Shown in pieces: positions 11,779 to 23,324 of a stretch of DNA of 64,000 nt. This stretch comes from Ricinus communis (lineage: Eukaryota; Streptophyta; Magnoliopsida; Malpighiales; Euphorbiaceae): positions 22,544,005-22,608,004 of the forward strand of contig NC_063256.1 of NCBI RefSeq assembly GCF_019578655.1. The letters run 5' to 3'. Position 1 is the stretch's first letter, and each line of letters begins with the position of its first letter. The translations under genes were made by a program, and so were the position numbers. Below the pieces are notes generated by a model. It did not search any database and was not told the DNA's origin. It saw only the letters and a program-made list of their open reading frames with translations.

Positions 11779-12174
11779 ATGTATTATCAAAAAGATTCCC
11801 ATGAGCAACAAAAGGACAACTTGTTTCACACAAGATATCATGTACAAGGCAAGGCGTGTAATGTGATTATTGATAGTGGAAGTTGCACTACTGTTATAAG
11901 TACTCTCTTGATTAGTAGATTGGAACTGCCTACCATACCGCACCCATGTCCATATCAGCTTCAATGGCTAAATGATTGTGGTGAGGTTAAGGTAAACCAG
12001 CAAGTAATTATTTTCTTTTCTATTGGTAAATATCACGATGAAGTGTTTTGCGATGTAGTACTTATGCAAGCTAGTTATATTTTGCATGGAAGACCATGGC
12101 AATTTGATAGGAGGGAGATGCATGATTGGTACCTCAATAGATATTCATTCACCAAGGATGGAGGAAGTGTATGA
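11779..12174 (+). pseudogene. Retroviral-type aspartic protease region
   Basis: Cuts the element polyprotein in related intact elements. The frame opens after a short lead-in and shows FHTRYHVQGKACNVIIDSGS, where IDSGS is the D-[ST]-G catalytic triplet. It continues with LQWLNDCGEVKVNQQV, then the family's VVLMQASYILHGRPWQFDRR and ends with NRYSFTKDGG. It stops at 12,174; the continuing linker lies in another frame (12,086-12,451), so one frameshift separates them. gag should precede it but is missing, so this is a fragment of a gag-pol gene and not a functional gene. Confidence 0.7.
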
Positions 12175-12451
12175 AGACCAATGCAAAATGGAAAGAATGA
12201 GAGCAGAGGCCGAAAAGAAAGAGATGGAAAATAAAAAGAGTGCTTTAGAAAGTGAAAATAAAAAGAGCGCTTTAGAGAGTAAAAACAAAAAGATTGATGT
12301 CATAGAGGAGTTACAATACTCTATTGAAGTCAATGAAGGTTCTAAAGGCATGATGAATGAAGATGGTGAAAAAGATAATAATTTGCAACTTTTGAGTGAA
12401 ACCCAAGATGAAGATATCATGTTGAACATGGTGAAAAAGTTGAGCTGGTGA
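12175..12451 (+). pseudogene. Lys/Glu-rich linker between protease and RT (decayed)
   Basis: In frame with VYEDQCKMERMRAEAEKKEM, then two near-identical copies of a KKSALESENK-type unit (12,235-12,290), then an acidic stretch. Charged, probably helical linkers of this kind lie between protease and RT in CRM-like elements. The reading frame is shifted relative to the protease. No enzymatic domain. It ends with a stop near 12,451, and instead of RT the sequence goes on to the polypurine tract and LTR. Confidence 0.5.
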
Positions 12452-12645
12452 AGAATGAAGAATGATGCCACTGAGCCAATTGAACATGTTGAGTTTATTG
12501 GCATTGAAAGTATTATTTATTCTAAAGTTCCCCTGACAACTTTTGTGAAAGATTTGCAGGTTGATAATGAGTTAGTATTGTTCTTGGAGATTATATATTT
12601 GCTTCTTTTGCAATATTCGGGCAAGACTCAAGGACAAGTCTTTTC

Positions 12646-13385
12646 AAAAAAAAGGGAGAATTATATGAACCAAACTAGCACAAGGAATCCTACTAGCTTA
12701 AGGAATCCTAATCCAATAAGCAATCCTGACTAAACTAGGAATCCTAACCCTACAAGGAGTCCTGATGATATTAGGAGTTGAAGGAATAAAAAGAATCCTA
12801 ATTCAATTAGAAATCCTAATTTAATTAGGGGTCCTAGTTTGATTCAAATTGCAAGTCAATGAGCTTATCAAAGACATTTGGGATAAGGACACATCGAGGC
12901 TTTAAGAGTTAGATTTAAGTTCAAGGCTCATTAATCTGATTCAGTTTATTGGGCTTGAATGAATTTAATTGGGATTAAAAAGACCAAAGAAGCCGAACTG
13001 GAGCATATGAAGACTTTGGGCCTAACTTGGCTTATGTTTTGAGGCCCATCTATATAACTTACGTAAATTAGGGTTTTATAGCTTATTATGAGCGACCACA
13101 CATGTATTTTAACCTAATTAGAATTATGTTTAAGTTATATTTTTTATTTAGGAAGGTTATCTTTATCCTAAATGAGATGTAAAATCTTTATTAGTTAAGA
13201 TTTAGGGTTTTTTTAAGGCCTATATGACGTTAGTATGGATTTTGATATAATGAATTAAAAAGTTGAATTTGAATGATAATTGGTTATTGAACCTAAAAGC
13301 TTGTGTGCTTTGTCTTTGTATTCTTGTGTAGAATACATGCTTAAGAAACAATATAAGTAGATTGATCATCTTCTTATGGAGTGTT
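12646..13385 (+). repeat. Polypurine tract and truncated 3' LTR of the nested element
   Basis: A purine run aaaaaaaagggagaa at about 12,646-12,660 precedes the LTR, which aligns with 10,570 onward (aaggaatcctactag and the following aatcctaat repeats). The copy ends abruptly at about 13,385, where the minus-strand gag begins; the partner LTR continues for roughly 145 bp more. That missing piece means the right junction is a deletion and not the original insertion site. Confidence 0.65.
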
Positions 13386-14352
13386 GGACCCTCGCTCTTC
13401 TCTTTTTCTTTTCCTTCGACATTCCCCCCTTCTTTATCAACTTTCATAAAGTCTTTAGATTTATTGAAGCTTTTGTCTCCTCTCTTCCAAGTCCACTTCC
13501 ATGTAGAGGTAGTGGAGGTTAAATTGTTCTTGGTGCTTTTTAGACTTCACTTGCCTTTCAATCTTGACCGCCATATGTAACATGTCCTCCATGTCGACAT
13601 AGTGATATAGCTCCACTAAGTCGGGAATGTTCTTATACAGTCCATGCAGGAATCTTGCCATGGTTGCCTTGTGGTCCTTCTTAGCATTGGCTCTAATCAT
13701 CGCCATCTCCATTGCTTGGTAGTACTCTTCCATACTTTTAGAGCCCTGTACAAGACTTTGAAGTATATTATCTCTATAATAGTATGAAGGAACAAACCTC
13801 TGTCGCATAATTCTTCATCTCCTCCCATGTCTTAATTGGTGGCACTCTATTCCTTCATCTACAAATTACTAATTGATCCCACCACACTAAGGCATAATTG
13901 GTGAACTCAACGATGGCTTATTTGACCTTATTTTCATCGGAATAGTGATAACACTCGAAGATGAAATCTACCTTTTTCTCCCACTCCAAGTATGCTTCGG
14001 GGTCACTTTTGCTTGTGAAGCTTGGAATTTTGATTTTGATACTTCCTAGGTTGTTGTCAAGCCGTGCACAACCATATCTTCCCGAATTAGACACTTGGCC
14101 ATCATCTTCTTAATCATCTTGGATATCCCTCATCCCATGGAATTGATTGTTGCATGTATTATGCTCCTCTTGAGTTTGAGATTCAAACTTGTCAAATCTA
14201 TCCTCAAAGTCATTTAGTCTATCGGCAAACCTCATCTCCATCTTCTCCATCATTTGTTGGATGGACTTCATGTAGAGTTTCATATCTACATGTCCTTCCT
14301 CATTTTGAGTGCCTTCTACTTTATCTTGAGACATGTTATATAACCTGCCCAA
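13386..14352 (-). pseudogene. gag of a CRM-like gypsy element (decayed)
   Basis: Structural capsid protein remnant. The likely start is the ATG near 14,352-14,320, with an N-terminal helical part (MKSIQQMMEKMEMRFADRLN, FEDRFDKFESQTQ). Further on, in other frames, come the gag core strings SIKIKIPSFTSKSDPEAYLE and WEKKVDFIFECYHYSDENKV (about 14,060-13,920) and then the retrotransposon-gag helices SMEEYYQAMEMAMIRA and MARFLHGLYKNIPDLVELYH (13,740-13,600). At least one frameshift and several stops break it. It ends in a basic region at about 13,400 without a clear zinc knuckle. Same strand and same kind of element as the RT/RNase H at 9,086-10,550. Confidence 0.7.
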
Positions 14353-14839
14353 TAAGAAAGAAAAATAAAAGATACCTTACCAAGTCTCTCCCTTACGTAT
14401 TTCACTCCTTGATGGTATTAATTATTCGTGTTTTTGGTCAATTAGGCTTTTACCCTCTTTTGAATTCAGCACTCACCTTTTACCACTCAAATTCCTTTAT
14501 CTAAGTTCTTATAGAACTTAAGACAAGCAATCAAGCAATTGCAACAAATTACTCTCTAAATCAACACCATAACTTAAAATTTAAACTTTTAAAATTCAAA
14601 TGCAACACAAAAACATAAAAAAAAAAGTAATCAAATGAACAAGACTTGATTAAAATAAAGAAAAGCAAAGTATAGGCTGCCGCAATTGTGAAGGAATGGT
14701 AACAATTGGGATTCAAAAAGGAATCATGTTTTGTAGTTACAAGGCCACTACCAATTCACTTTTTGTTCACCAAACAACAATCTCTTTTTTTAACTAGGTG
14801 CAAATAGAAATTGCATGAACTCTTTTTTTTTGGAATATA
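14353..14839. other. Leader-like A/T-rich stretch upstream of gag
   Basis: Upstream of the minus-strand gag. I searched it for a tRNA-Met or tRNA-Asp primer site on the minus strand and saw none. No coding signal; the plus-strand frame at 14,154-14,504 is the reverse of gag and leader. Confidence 0.4.
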
Positions 14840-15460
14840 GGGCATTCATGCTTTGATTAATCAAAAGCAACATGATTTCGCCATCATGCGCATGGATTTG
14901 CCTCTCCTCCTGCTTGATCATCAAGTCATGCTCCAATGCCACTGATGAAGGTTGTCACTTATGTTCCCATGCTTCCTTAACAAAAACAAGGAAAAATTCA
15001 CATGGGCATACTTAATGACACTCCGGCCTAATTTACTTCATTATATGCCTTCTAAACATCAAAATGCGCGTATTCTTGTTTGTATTAATCGAAAGTAATA
15101 GAATTTCTCCCTTACACGTGTGAATTTTTGTCTCATGCTGCTTGATCAGCAAGTCACACCCCAATTCCACCGGTCAAGTTTGTCAAATGTATTCTCATGA
15201 ATCCATAATGAAAACATAGTGAAATTGACGTGCACGTACCTAACAACACTCCGACCCAATTACTTCATTATATGCCTCCCAAACATCATAACGCGCTCAT
15301 TCCCACTTAGATTAATCGAAAGTAACATAATTTCTCCCTTACTTGCGCAGATTTACATGTCGTCCTGCTTGATCATCAAGCTAAGCCCCAATGCCACTAG
15401 TCAAGCTTGTCAATTGAATTCCCATGATTCCTTACATCAATCCTTGCATCATCAGGAACC
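14840..15460. repeat. Three tandem copies of a ~228-bp repeat
   Basis: The anchor string gatcatcaag (or gatcagcaag) occurs at 14,916, 15,144 and 15,371, spacing 228 and 227 bp. Each unit also shares a block with ttacttcattatatgcc, a block with aatttctcccttac, and cccatgattcctta or a close variant. A fourth copy is at about 380-640. No protein similarity is visible. It may be a subrepeat of an LTR or leader belonging to the gag on its left, but I cannot show that. Confidence 0.7.
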
Positions 15461-15479
15461 CTAGGTACTACAGTTTGGT

Positions 15480-15883
15480 AAGAGAGCCCTAGGTACATTG
15501 GTCCATTTAAGGTGATTGAAAGGGTTGGTCCAGTAGCTTATAGATTGGCTTTACCTCTAAAATTATCTCGAATTCATGATGTTTTCCACGTTTTTATATT
15601 ATAAAGGCATAAGAGTAATCCTAGTCATATTTTACAAGCTCAACATTTAGAATTGAAGGATAATTTACAAGCTCAACATTTAGAATTGAAGGATAATTTG
15701 TCTTACGAGGAAAGACTGGTTGCCATTTTAGCTAAAGAAGTTAAAAAGTTAAAAAATAAGACTATTCCTTTAGTGAAAGTATTATGGAAGGATCATGAAA
15801 ATGAGGAAGCAACTTGGGAGTGGGAGGAGGATATGAGAAACCAATACCCTAATCTGTTTAATTTCGAGGATGAAATTTCATAA
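15480..15883 (+). pseudogene. Integrase C-terminus and chromodomain of a Tekay/Del chromovirus
   Basis: The 3' end of a chromovirus pol. It begins in the integrase C-terminal domain ([17 protein letters not shown], then [10 protein letters not shown]) and continues into a chromodomain of the plant chromovirus type, with TIPLVKVLWKDHENEEATWE and EEDMRNQYPNLF, which would target insertions to modified heterochromatin. A tandem 33-bp duplication at about 15,631-15,696 adds 11 residues (LQAQHLELKDN repeated) in frame just before the chromodomain. The stop is at 15,881-15,883. The 5' part of pol is missing: the sequence switches from the 228-bp repeat at about 15,465-15,480. One stop lies in the domain before the duplication (TTATAAAGG at about 15,600). 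Confidence 0.8.
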
Positions 15884-18220
15884 GGTGGGGAGAATTGTCA
15901 CACTTGTACTCCAAGTATGTATTCATCCTTTTAGCATTGCATTTTCATATAGTATCTTAATTGAATTAAGACAGTACTTAAGTGTGTTTCACAATAAATA
16001 ATAATGGGACTTAATTAAAATGAAAGAAAGATTTTGGATTGAATTAGGATGAAACAATAAAAGTTAGAAGGTTCATAAGTAATATGAACAATTCATTAAG
16101 GATCTAAAGGGTTATTTTATAACTAATCCTATACTAAACTATGTCTAAAATCATCCATTCTCTACTCCTAAGTCTATATATACATATATGTTTTCACACA
16201 CGCTTAACATAAGAAAAGAAAAGAGAGGAATTTAGAGAGTTTTTTCATTAAACAACCTGGTCTAATCTTCTGCCAAGAGAAATTTCAAGGTTTAAGCACT
16301 TTGTTGACCATAATCTTCATCTATAAAGAATATAAAGGTTTATTTGGTAAGTACTATAAGAGTATTGATTGATTTGAGTTAGGATTGGTGAGCTGTATTC
16401 TCGAGTTGGATTTTTCTACATCAGTATTTATGTCATATCTTGAGCTAGAAAACTCTAAATTAGGCATGGCTTGATGCGTAGGAAACTTTAGACATTCCTC
16501 TATGACTTTTTAGTTTTTCATTTGTGCTAGTTCTATCTCTATCTTTGTGGAATCGGACCAAACCATTTATTGCTCATTCTGTTAGGATGGCTTGAGCTGG
16601 TCATGTGAAATTGTGCTTAATTCCTTCTATAGTTATGTAATTGAAGTGAAACGTTTTCTACATATTATAGACTTCATTACCTAGAAGTATACAAAAGATG
16701 AGCCTCAAATACCTCATATGTAATTCTCAATAATTTTTCAAAGTTGGCCCCAAAATCTACCCTATCATGGTTGTTGAGATAAAAATGTAAGGTTGAGTTT
16801 AAAAGCATAATTTGCATATCATTTAGGGGCTGCAAGATAGGAGAGCATAAAGGTTTATTATTATTTTGAATTCTAGGTAAAAATTTATGAATTAGGTACT
16901 AAAAAAGACAAGAAAAATGCAAGTGCAAGGTAGATATTTTGTGGAGCTGGTTGGGTATAACTAAAGGCTACTTTCTGTAAGTAGATATCAAGCCCTTGCA
17001 AAGTTGATTTCTTTAATTTGAAAGCTGAATATTGAACTTGGATAAAAGAAAATTTAAAGTTTTTATTTTAAGCTTATTAAATTTTAAATTGGTACTTATT
17101 TCAAAATATATTCAATTGGTTTTACAAATTTGAAGTATAATTATCAAAAGTAGGTTATTTGTGTTGGATTTTACATGTGATGATTTTACAATTCAAGAAC
17201 AAGAATATTTCAGCTTTTAGTTGGCTTAATTAATCAATATATAATGTTAATTAAAGATATTTTCTTTTCCTTGATGAGCACAAACATTGATAGCCTTATT
17301 TTATCGATTACACATTACTTATATTTCATAATTACAGGGCAGTTTGATATAGTTTCATTATCATGTTAACAAGAACACTCATTTAATGCCTTTGAGCAAG
17401 TGAAAGTGTACTATGTTTTCAAGGAATGCCTCCTCATAGTGATGTGTTTGAAATGTGCTGAGATTGATATATGCACATGTGATTTATTGGTGGTTGTTAA
17501 AGCGCATTGGAATATAGGCCACTTGATTGCAGGCCGGTGAAGGGAGAAGGGCCGAACTGTGCTAATGTAGAGGAAGGGTTAGCCATTAAGTGTGCCTAAA
17601 GTGGGCTTTTGAATGATGGTTGATTGCTAATAATTGTTGTGAGGATGGTTAAAATCTATCGGACTTTTTATGCCATTTAAAATATATGGTGTTAATAATT
17701 AGTATTGCTATTTTGTATGAGTGTTAGAACAGTTTCTATAGTGGTGTTTTCTTACTTGACAAAGATTAATTGCATCAAGAATTTGATTCACAACGTTATA
17801 CATTTCACATAATTATGTGGTTTTCTTCTACTTACAATTATCTAAATTATTTTCTGCTTATATATCTATTCACTGAGTATTTTTATACTCATTATACTCT
17901 TTTCATAAATTTTAATTACTTTCTAGGATTGAGATCTATGGAGATAGATGCTTTAAACTGCACGAATTTTTTTAAATTTCTAGTATATAGACATATGTGT
18001 TAAAGGAGTTTAACATGGAAGAATCAGAGAAAGATTCTTAGCGATGTCTCATGATATATCTTTTTCCAAAGATATGTGTCATAAACACTCATTGAGAAAG
18101 AGGTTATTAATAGAATGATTTATGCGAAAGCATAATATTCTATAATGTATATATGTCATGTTATGTACTAGATTTTATGGTTATTCTAGATATGGATTGT
18201 GAAACCCTACTTGGTGAGAT
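15884..18220 (+). repeat. Polypurine tract and 3' LTR of the Tekay-type element
   Basis: The stop codon is followed at once by ggtggggagaat, a typical polypurine tract, and then by TGTCACACTTG at 15,896, the expected LTR start. A TATA-like run (tctatatatacatatatg) lies at about 16,170-16,190, followed by an A-rich leader-like stretch, as expected for the U3/R boundary. Long LTRs are usual for Tekay elements. The right end is uncertain; I place it near 18,220, where Athila-LTR sequence begins. Short frames such as 17,770-18,003 have no protein features. Confidence 0.6.
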
Positions 18221-19292
18221 CCACAGTTTCAGCACGGCCTTGAACACGGCCGTGCTGAGTTAAATATATAAGAAAAATGAATTTTTCTTAGAAAGGGAGA
18301 GGAAAAAGAAGTGACATAGAGCCCTGGCGGCTGGTTCGATTTTTGCACAGTATTGAGTGCAAGAAAGAGTTGTGGGGAGTAAGAATCCCGGAATCGCAAG
18401 GTTCCGAGTGCAAAACAGTAGTGGAAGCAATTCAAGAGGCAGTTTGGGAGATTAATCAAAGTGTAGATCCAGATTTGGAGCTATTCATCCAATTCGAGAG
18501 AAAGGGTGTACATGTTTTATTTTCATTATTCTTTCATTGTAATTGATTTCCTAGATTGTTTTAAACATGAACATGTTTAGCTAGACTGATTTAATCCATT
18601 GGGATTTCTTTACTATGTTGGCTTGATATTATATTGTTGGATTGTTTGAGTTGGTTTTGTATTCTTCTTGTTTTCAGTATTAATAAGATTATGCATTATT
18701 CATGAGACGTTGTGAATTGTGATGTTTAGATTACTTTATGAGATTGAGAAATCCGTTTGGCAATTGGAATTTTGAATAACAAGAACTAGTTAATAATCGC
18801 TTAGAGATAAGGATAATTAACTAGCCGGATTAAGAAATAACAAAGCTTAATAGAGGCGGATTAAAGCTTAATGCTAATTTAAGAATCAATTGTTAGGAAG
18901 AGATTCCAACTTTAGGTTATTAGGTTTAGGAATTCGGTTATCTCGAGAGAGAAACCGAATTGATTAAGAATAAATCACGGGTAGCATAATTAGACTCACC
19001 GATCCTTTATCTTTTGTTCGGTTGCCAACTAGTTTAGATTCCCTTTGGGTTTGTCTTCTTGTCTTGATTATTTCATTTATCAATTACTCCTACATCTCCC
19101 TCGGAACTTAGCTTGTAGTTAATAGTTAGTTTAGAAATTATTCATTATCCATTTTAGGTTAATATAACAAAGAACAAATGAGTAACTCTGGGCTTTCACT
19201 TTCCCGAGGAATACGACCTTAATACTCACTAGTGCTAGGCTGCATCGGTAGGTTCACTGCCTTAGGTGTAGGTTGCATAAAGAGCCCATCAC
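18220..19292 (+). repeat. Truncated Athila-type LTR, inverted relative to 880-2,375
   Basis: Reverse-complement similarity to the LTR at 880-2,375: for example ctaaggcagtg and gatgcagcctagcac near 900-940 have their complement at 19,224-19,270, and tgaacaattc...gatctac near 1,660 has its complement near 18,460-18,500. It ends in CCCATCA at 19,292. A TATA-like aaatatataag lies at 18,261-18,271. The U3 side is cut: only about 35 bp of the cacggcc vocabulary remain before the Tekay LTR. No internal region adjoins it, so it is a solo or truncated LTR. Confidence 0.65.
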
Positions 19293-19381
19293 CTAGCAAG
19301 AACATGATCATCATAAGAAATAGTTCAATATTCGATAACATGATGATTAGCTTTGATTGTGCTTTACTGCAAGTGCAAGAT

Positions 19382-20505
19382 TGTTAGAGTATGCCCTAAA
19401 GACAAAAAGTTGTCAGATGATCTGCGTTAATCTATAAATCATAATTGATGGCATAAAATTATACTGAAGTCATTATTCGACTTTAGTGGTATGAGGAGTC
19501 GGGTATTATTAAGGAATAATCCAAACTATTAGAGATGAACACCATGGAATTATAAAGCGAGTTTATAATGATGAGGTTCTCATTACATACATTCCTAAAC
19601 ATTATTCACAGTCGATATTTGATCAAGAATTAGATATTGATCATTGGATATTGATCAAACGCTTAAGACTACCATAATGTGTTATTACTTACTTGTGAAG
19701 TAAGTAATCTGTCTCATAAGGTTGAGGAATATGGATTCCAAGATAAGCATATGGGTGCTTATTACAAGAACAGGTTCATTGAACATGACCATACTGAGCA
19801 GTCTATATAGAATTTACCCCAAGTGTATATGAAGAATACTCTTATGACAATCATGTAAGACATGATCCTTAGACTTGAGATAACAATATATTATTTTATA
19901 TGAGGATTACTATAGTTTAATACTATCTTATATTCTCCTATCCATGGAGTGCTCAAGGGAGAGTCATTAGATATAGTAAGAGGCAAAAGAAGATAATAAG
20001 TTATCAATAAAGAATTCCTTGCCAAAGGTAATATGTCATGGGACCTTATCCTAATGATTTTTTATATGCTTTAACATGGAAATTCTTGGCTAAGGTTGTT
20101 TGAATGAAGATTATCAAAAGTGTTCTATAGATCTTATTCAAGATGTTATATGCAATTATCAAGAACAAATATGATTGATTCAATTATAGAGTTGACACTT
20201 GCATCCATGCTCTATGAATCAATTGGGATAAAAGTACAATGAAAGGATTGAATTACATTATGAGATTGTTCATTGTAAAGGTTGATTAAAGCACTTTAAT
20301 CCTTTCTCACTTTTGGGTGGTCATGATGCATTGTTAGATGCCAATCTTCATTTATGAAATATGAATTAAGTTAATTAGAGAATTAACATTTAATTCATAA
20401 TTCATTTATCATTGCTAACATGTTAGGAACCTTTTGGGTCACACATGAATGGGCTTAAAGTTGAGGTTAAAATAAGGCTTAAGATTGGCTTAAGCTTATA
20501 AGCAC
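19382..20505 (+). repeat. LTR-like interspersed repeat, superfamily unresolved
   Basis: Starts TGTTAGAGTATGCCC, an LTR-like start. Its last ~190 bp (gatgcattgttagatgccaa, then aacatgttaggaacc and ttttgggtcaca) reappear inverted at about 31,130-31,300, so it is a dispersed repeat. It is cut at about 20,505, where CRM-like pol begins. No coding region. The start resembles Copia-type LTRs, but nothing internal confirms that. Confidence 0.45.
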
Positions 20506-23324
20506 TAACGATCTTGATTCTTCCCTACCTAGTCCCATTATTTCCTTATTAAAGGAGTTTGGTGATGTGTTTCCCGAAGATGTGCCTAATGGTTTACCAC
20601 ATATTAGGGGAATTGAGCACCAAATTGACTTTGTACCTAGAACTTTAATTCTAAATTGACCAGCCTATAGGAGCAATCCCGAGGAAACAAAGGAACTTCA
20701 AAGGCAAGTTGAGGAGTTAATGACCAAAGGGCACGTGAGGGAGAGCATGAGTCCATGTGCGGTTCCTATGTTGCTAGTACCTAAGAAGGATGGATCTTGG
20801 CAAATTTGTGTTGATTGCCATGCTATAAACAATATCACTGTAAAGTATAGACATCCCATTCCTAGCCTAGATGACATGTTAGATGAATTGCATGGATCTT
20901 ATATGTTTTCTAAGATAGACTTACAGAGTGGATATCATCAAATCCGCATGAGGGAATGGGACAAATAGAGAATGGCAATGAAAACAAAATATGGATTATA
21001 TGAGTGGTTAGTTATTTAACTAATGCACCTAGTACATTCACGAGACTTATGAACCATATTTTGCGCACTTTTATTGGAAAATTTGTTGTCATATATTTTT
21101 AATGATATTTTGGTTTATAGTTGCACTTTATATAAACATGTTGAACATTTGCGACTTGTTTAGGATGTTTTGAGAGCTGAAACACTCCTATGCCAATCTC
21201 AAAAAGTGTACCTTCTGCATGGATAAATTTGTGTTTCTTGGTTATATTGTTAGTGCTAAGGGGATTGAAGTTGATAAGGAAAAGGTGAAAGCCATCAATC
21301 AAGGAATGGTCGACGCCTAAGGGAGTTGAGGGTGTAAGGAGTTTCCATGGTTTGGCTAGTTTCTACAGGAGATTTGTTAAGGAATTTAGTACACTAGCCG
21401 CCCCTTTCACCGAAATTATCAAACAAAGTGTTGGGTTTAAGTGGGGTGATGAGCAAGAAAAGGCTTTTCATTTGATTAAGGATAAGTTATCTTCTGCACC
21501 TTTTCTTGCTTTACCTAACTTTACAAAAACGTTTGAGATTGACTATGATGCTTTAGGAATAGGTATTAGAGTCGTTCCTATGCAGGAAAAGAGGCCGATC
21601 GCTTTTTTTAGTGAAAAGCATAATGGGGCAACCTTGAATTACCCCACATATGATAAGGAGCTTTATGCTTTGTTGCACGCCTTAGAGACTTGGCAACATT
21701 ATTTGTGGCCCAAAGAGTTTGTGATTCATACAGATCATGAATCTTTGAAGCATCTTAAGGGGCAACACAAGCTAAATAGTCGGCATGCTAAGTGGGTTGA
21801 ATTGATCGAAATGTTTCCTTATGTGATCAAGTACAAGAATAAGAAGGAAAATGTGGTTGCAGAGCACTACTTTCTACTCTATATGCAAAATTGTTAGGAT
21901 TTCAATACATTAACGATTTGTATGTTGATGATGCTAATTTTGGTAATGTGTTTAATGCTTGTGAGAATGTAGCTTTTGGGAAGTTCTATAAGCTTGATGG
22001 ATTTTTGTTTAAAGAAAGCAAACTATGTGTGCCTAATTCTTCTTTGCATGAGTTGCTTGTGATAAAAGCCCATAGGGGCGAGTTGATGGGGCATTTTGGG
22101 ATCGCTATGACTTATGATGTTTTAATTGAACACTTCTTTTGGCCTAATATGAAACATGATGTTATGCATATTTGTGAAAGATGTGTTACATGTAAATAGG
22201 CTAAGTCTAAAGTTAAGCCTCATGGTTTGTATACTCCCTTGGCTATCCCTAATGAACCTTGGGTTGATATTTCCATTGACTTTGTATTAGGTTTGCCTAG
22301 GACAAAAATGGGTAATGATTCTATATATGTGGTTATTGATAGGTTCTCTAAGATGGTGCATTTCATACCATGTCGTAAAACTGATGATTCATTACATATA
22401 GCTGATTTGTTCTTTAAGGAAATTGTAGGCATACATGGCATGCCTAGAACTATTGTGAGTGATAGGGATGCAAAGTTCGTGAGTTACTTTTGGAAGACCT
22501 TGTGAGGTACTAAACTTTTATTTTCTACTGCTTGTCGCCCACAAACTGATGGTCAAACAAAAGTAGCAAATAGGACTTTAAATACTTTGTTGTGTGCCTT
22601 TATTCAAAAAAATCTTAAAACATGGGAAGATTGTTTATCACATGTTGAGTTTGCATACAATAGAAGTGTCCATTAGGCCGCTAAATTTTCACCCTTTGAA
22701 ATTGTGTATGGTTTTAGTCCACTAACTCGTTTAGATTTATCTCCTTTACGACTTGATAAGTGTGTTGATTTTGATGGAAAGAAAAAGGCATATTTTATGC
22801 GCGATCTACATGCTAAGGTGTGGCTCAACATTGAGAATAGAACTGAACAATATGTTAATCAAGCCAATAAGGGGCGAAAAAAGGTGGTCTTTGAGCCTGG
22901 AGATTGGATTTGTGTGCATATGAGAAAGGAAAGTTTTCCTGTCCAACGGTGTTCCAAGGTACTTCCAATGGGAGATGGTCCTTTTCAAGTGATTGAAAGG
23001 ATTAATGATAACGCCTACAAGCTTGACTTACCTGGTGAGTATAATGAAAGTGCTTCTTTTAATGTCGCTAATCTATCTCCTTTTGATATAGGTGAAGATT
23101 CAAGGATGAATCCTTTTGAGGAGGGAGGGAATGATGTGAATCATAATACCAAGCTTCAAGACTCAAGTCATGAACCAAGCACAAACATAAGGTCAAAGCC
23201 TACACCTTGGGATCCTTTACACATTCAAAGTGGGCCAATTACAAGATCTAAGGCCAAATGCATAAAGGAAACTCTTAATGGACTCATTCAAGATATTTGG
23301 GCCAAGGATACATTAACCCATTGA
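20506..23324 (+). pseudogene. pol of a CRM-like chromovirus: RT, RNase H, integrase (decayed)
   Basis: Replication enzymes of a Ty3/gypsy element, 5' end missing. [40 protein letters not shown] and [15 protein letters not shown] (20,720-20,968). The catalytic box is broken by a one-base insertion near 21,100, and its first Asp reads Asn (NDILVYS, AAT at 21,101-21,103). RNase H: 21,352-21,894 with [20 protein letters not shown] and [12 protein letters not shown]. Integrase: zinc finger H...H...CERCVTC (22,070-22,199), [25 protein letters not shown], and [10 protein letters not shown] with Lys for the catalytic Glu (22,560-22,562). The C-terminus has ERINDNAYKLDLPGEYNESA and GPITRSKAKCIKE and no classical chromodomain, as in CRM-like elements. 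Three frames and several stops (22,197; 22,503; about 22,675). Confidence 0.8.

Larger units (their letters stand above)
10570..13385 (+). mobile_element. Deletion-derivative CRM-like LTR element nested in another gypsy element
   Basis: Plus-strand order: 5' LTR (about 10,570-11,399), primer binding site (11,402-11,414), a short leader, protease (11,779-12,174) with the linker behind it, a polypurine tract (about 12,646-12,661) and a 3' LTR (12,662-13,385). RT, RNase H and integrase are absent, and gag is almost absent. The two LTRs are direct repeats with matching landmarks (aggaatcctaat at the start, attttgatataatgaatta in the middle, agtagattgatcatcttctt near the cut). The 3' LTR stops at about 13,385, lacking its last ~145 bp, so no target duplication can be checked. 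It lies between minus-strand RT and minus-strand gag and so appears nested. Confidence 0.7.

Noticed and set aside
13220..13447. 75-residue minus-strand frame
   Set aside because: It crosses the junction between the truncated LTR and the gag remnant, so it is a composite of unrelated pieces.
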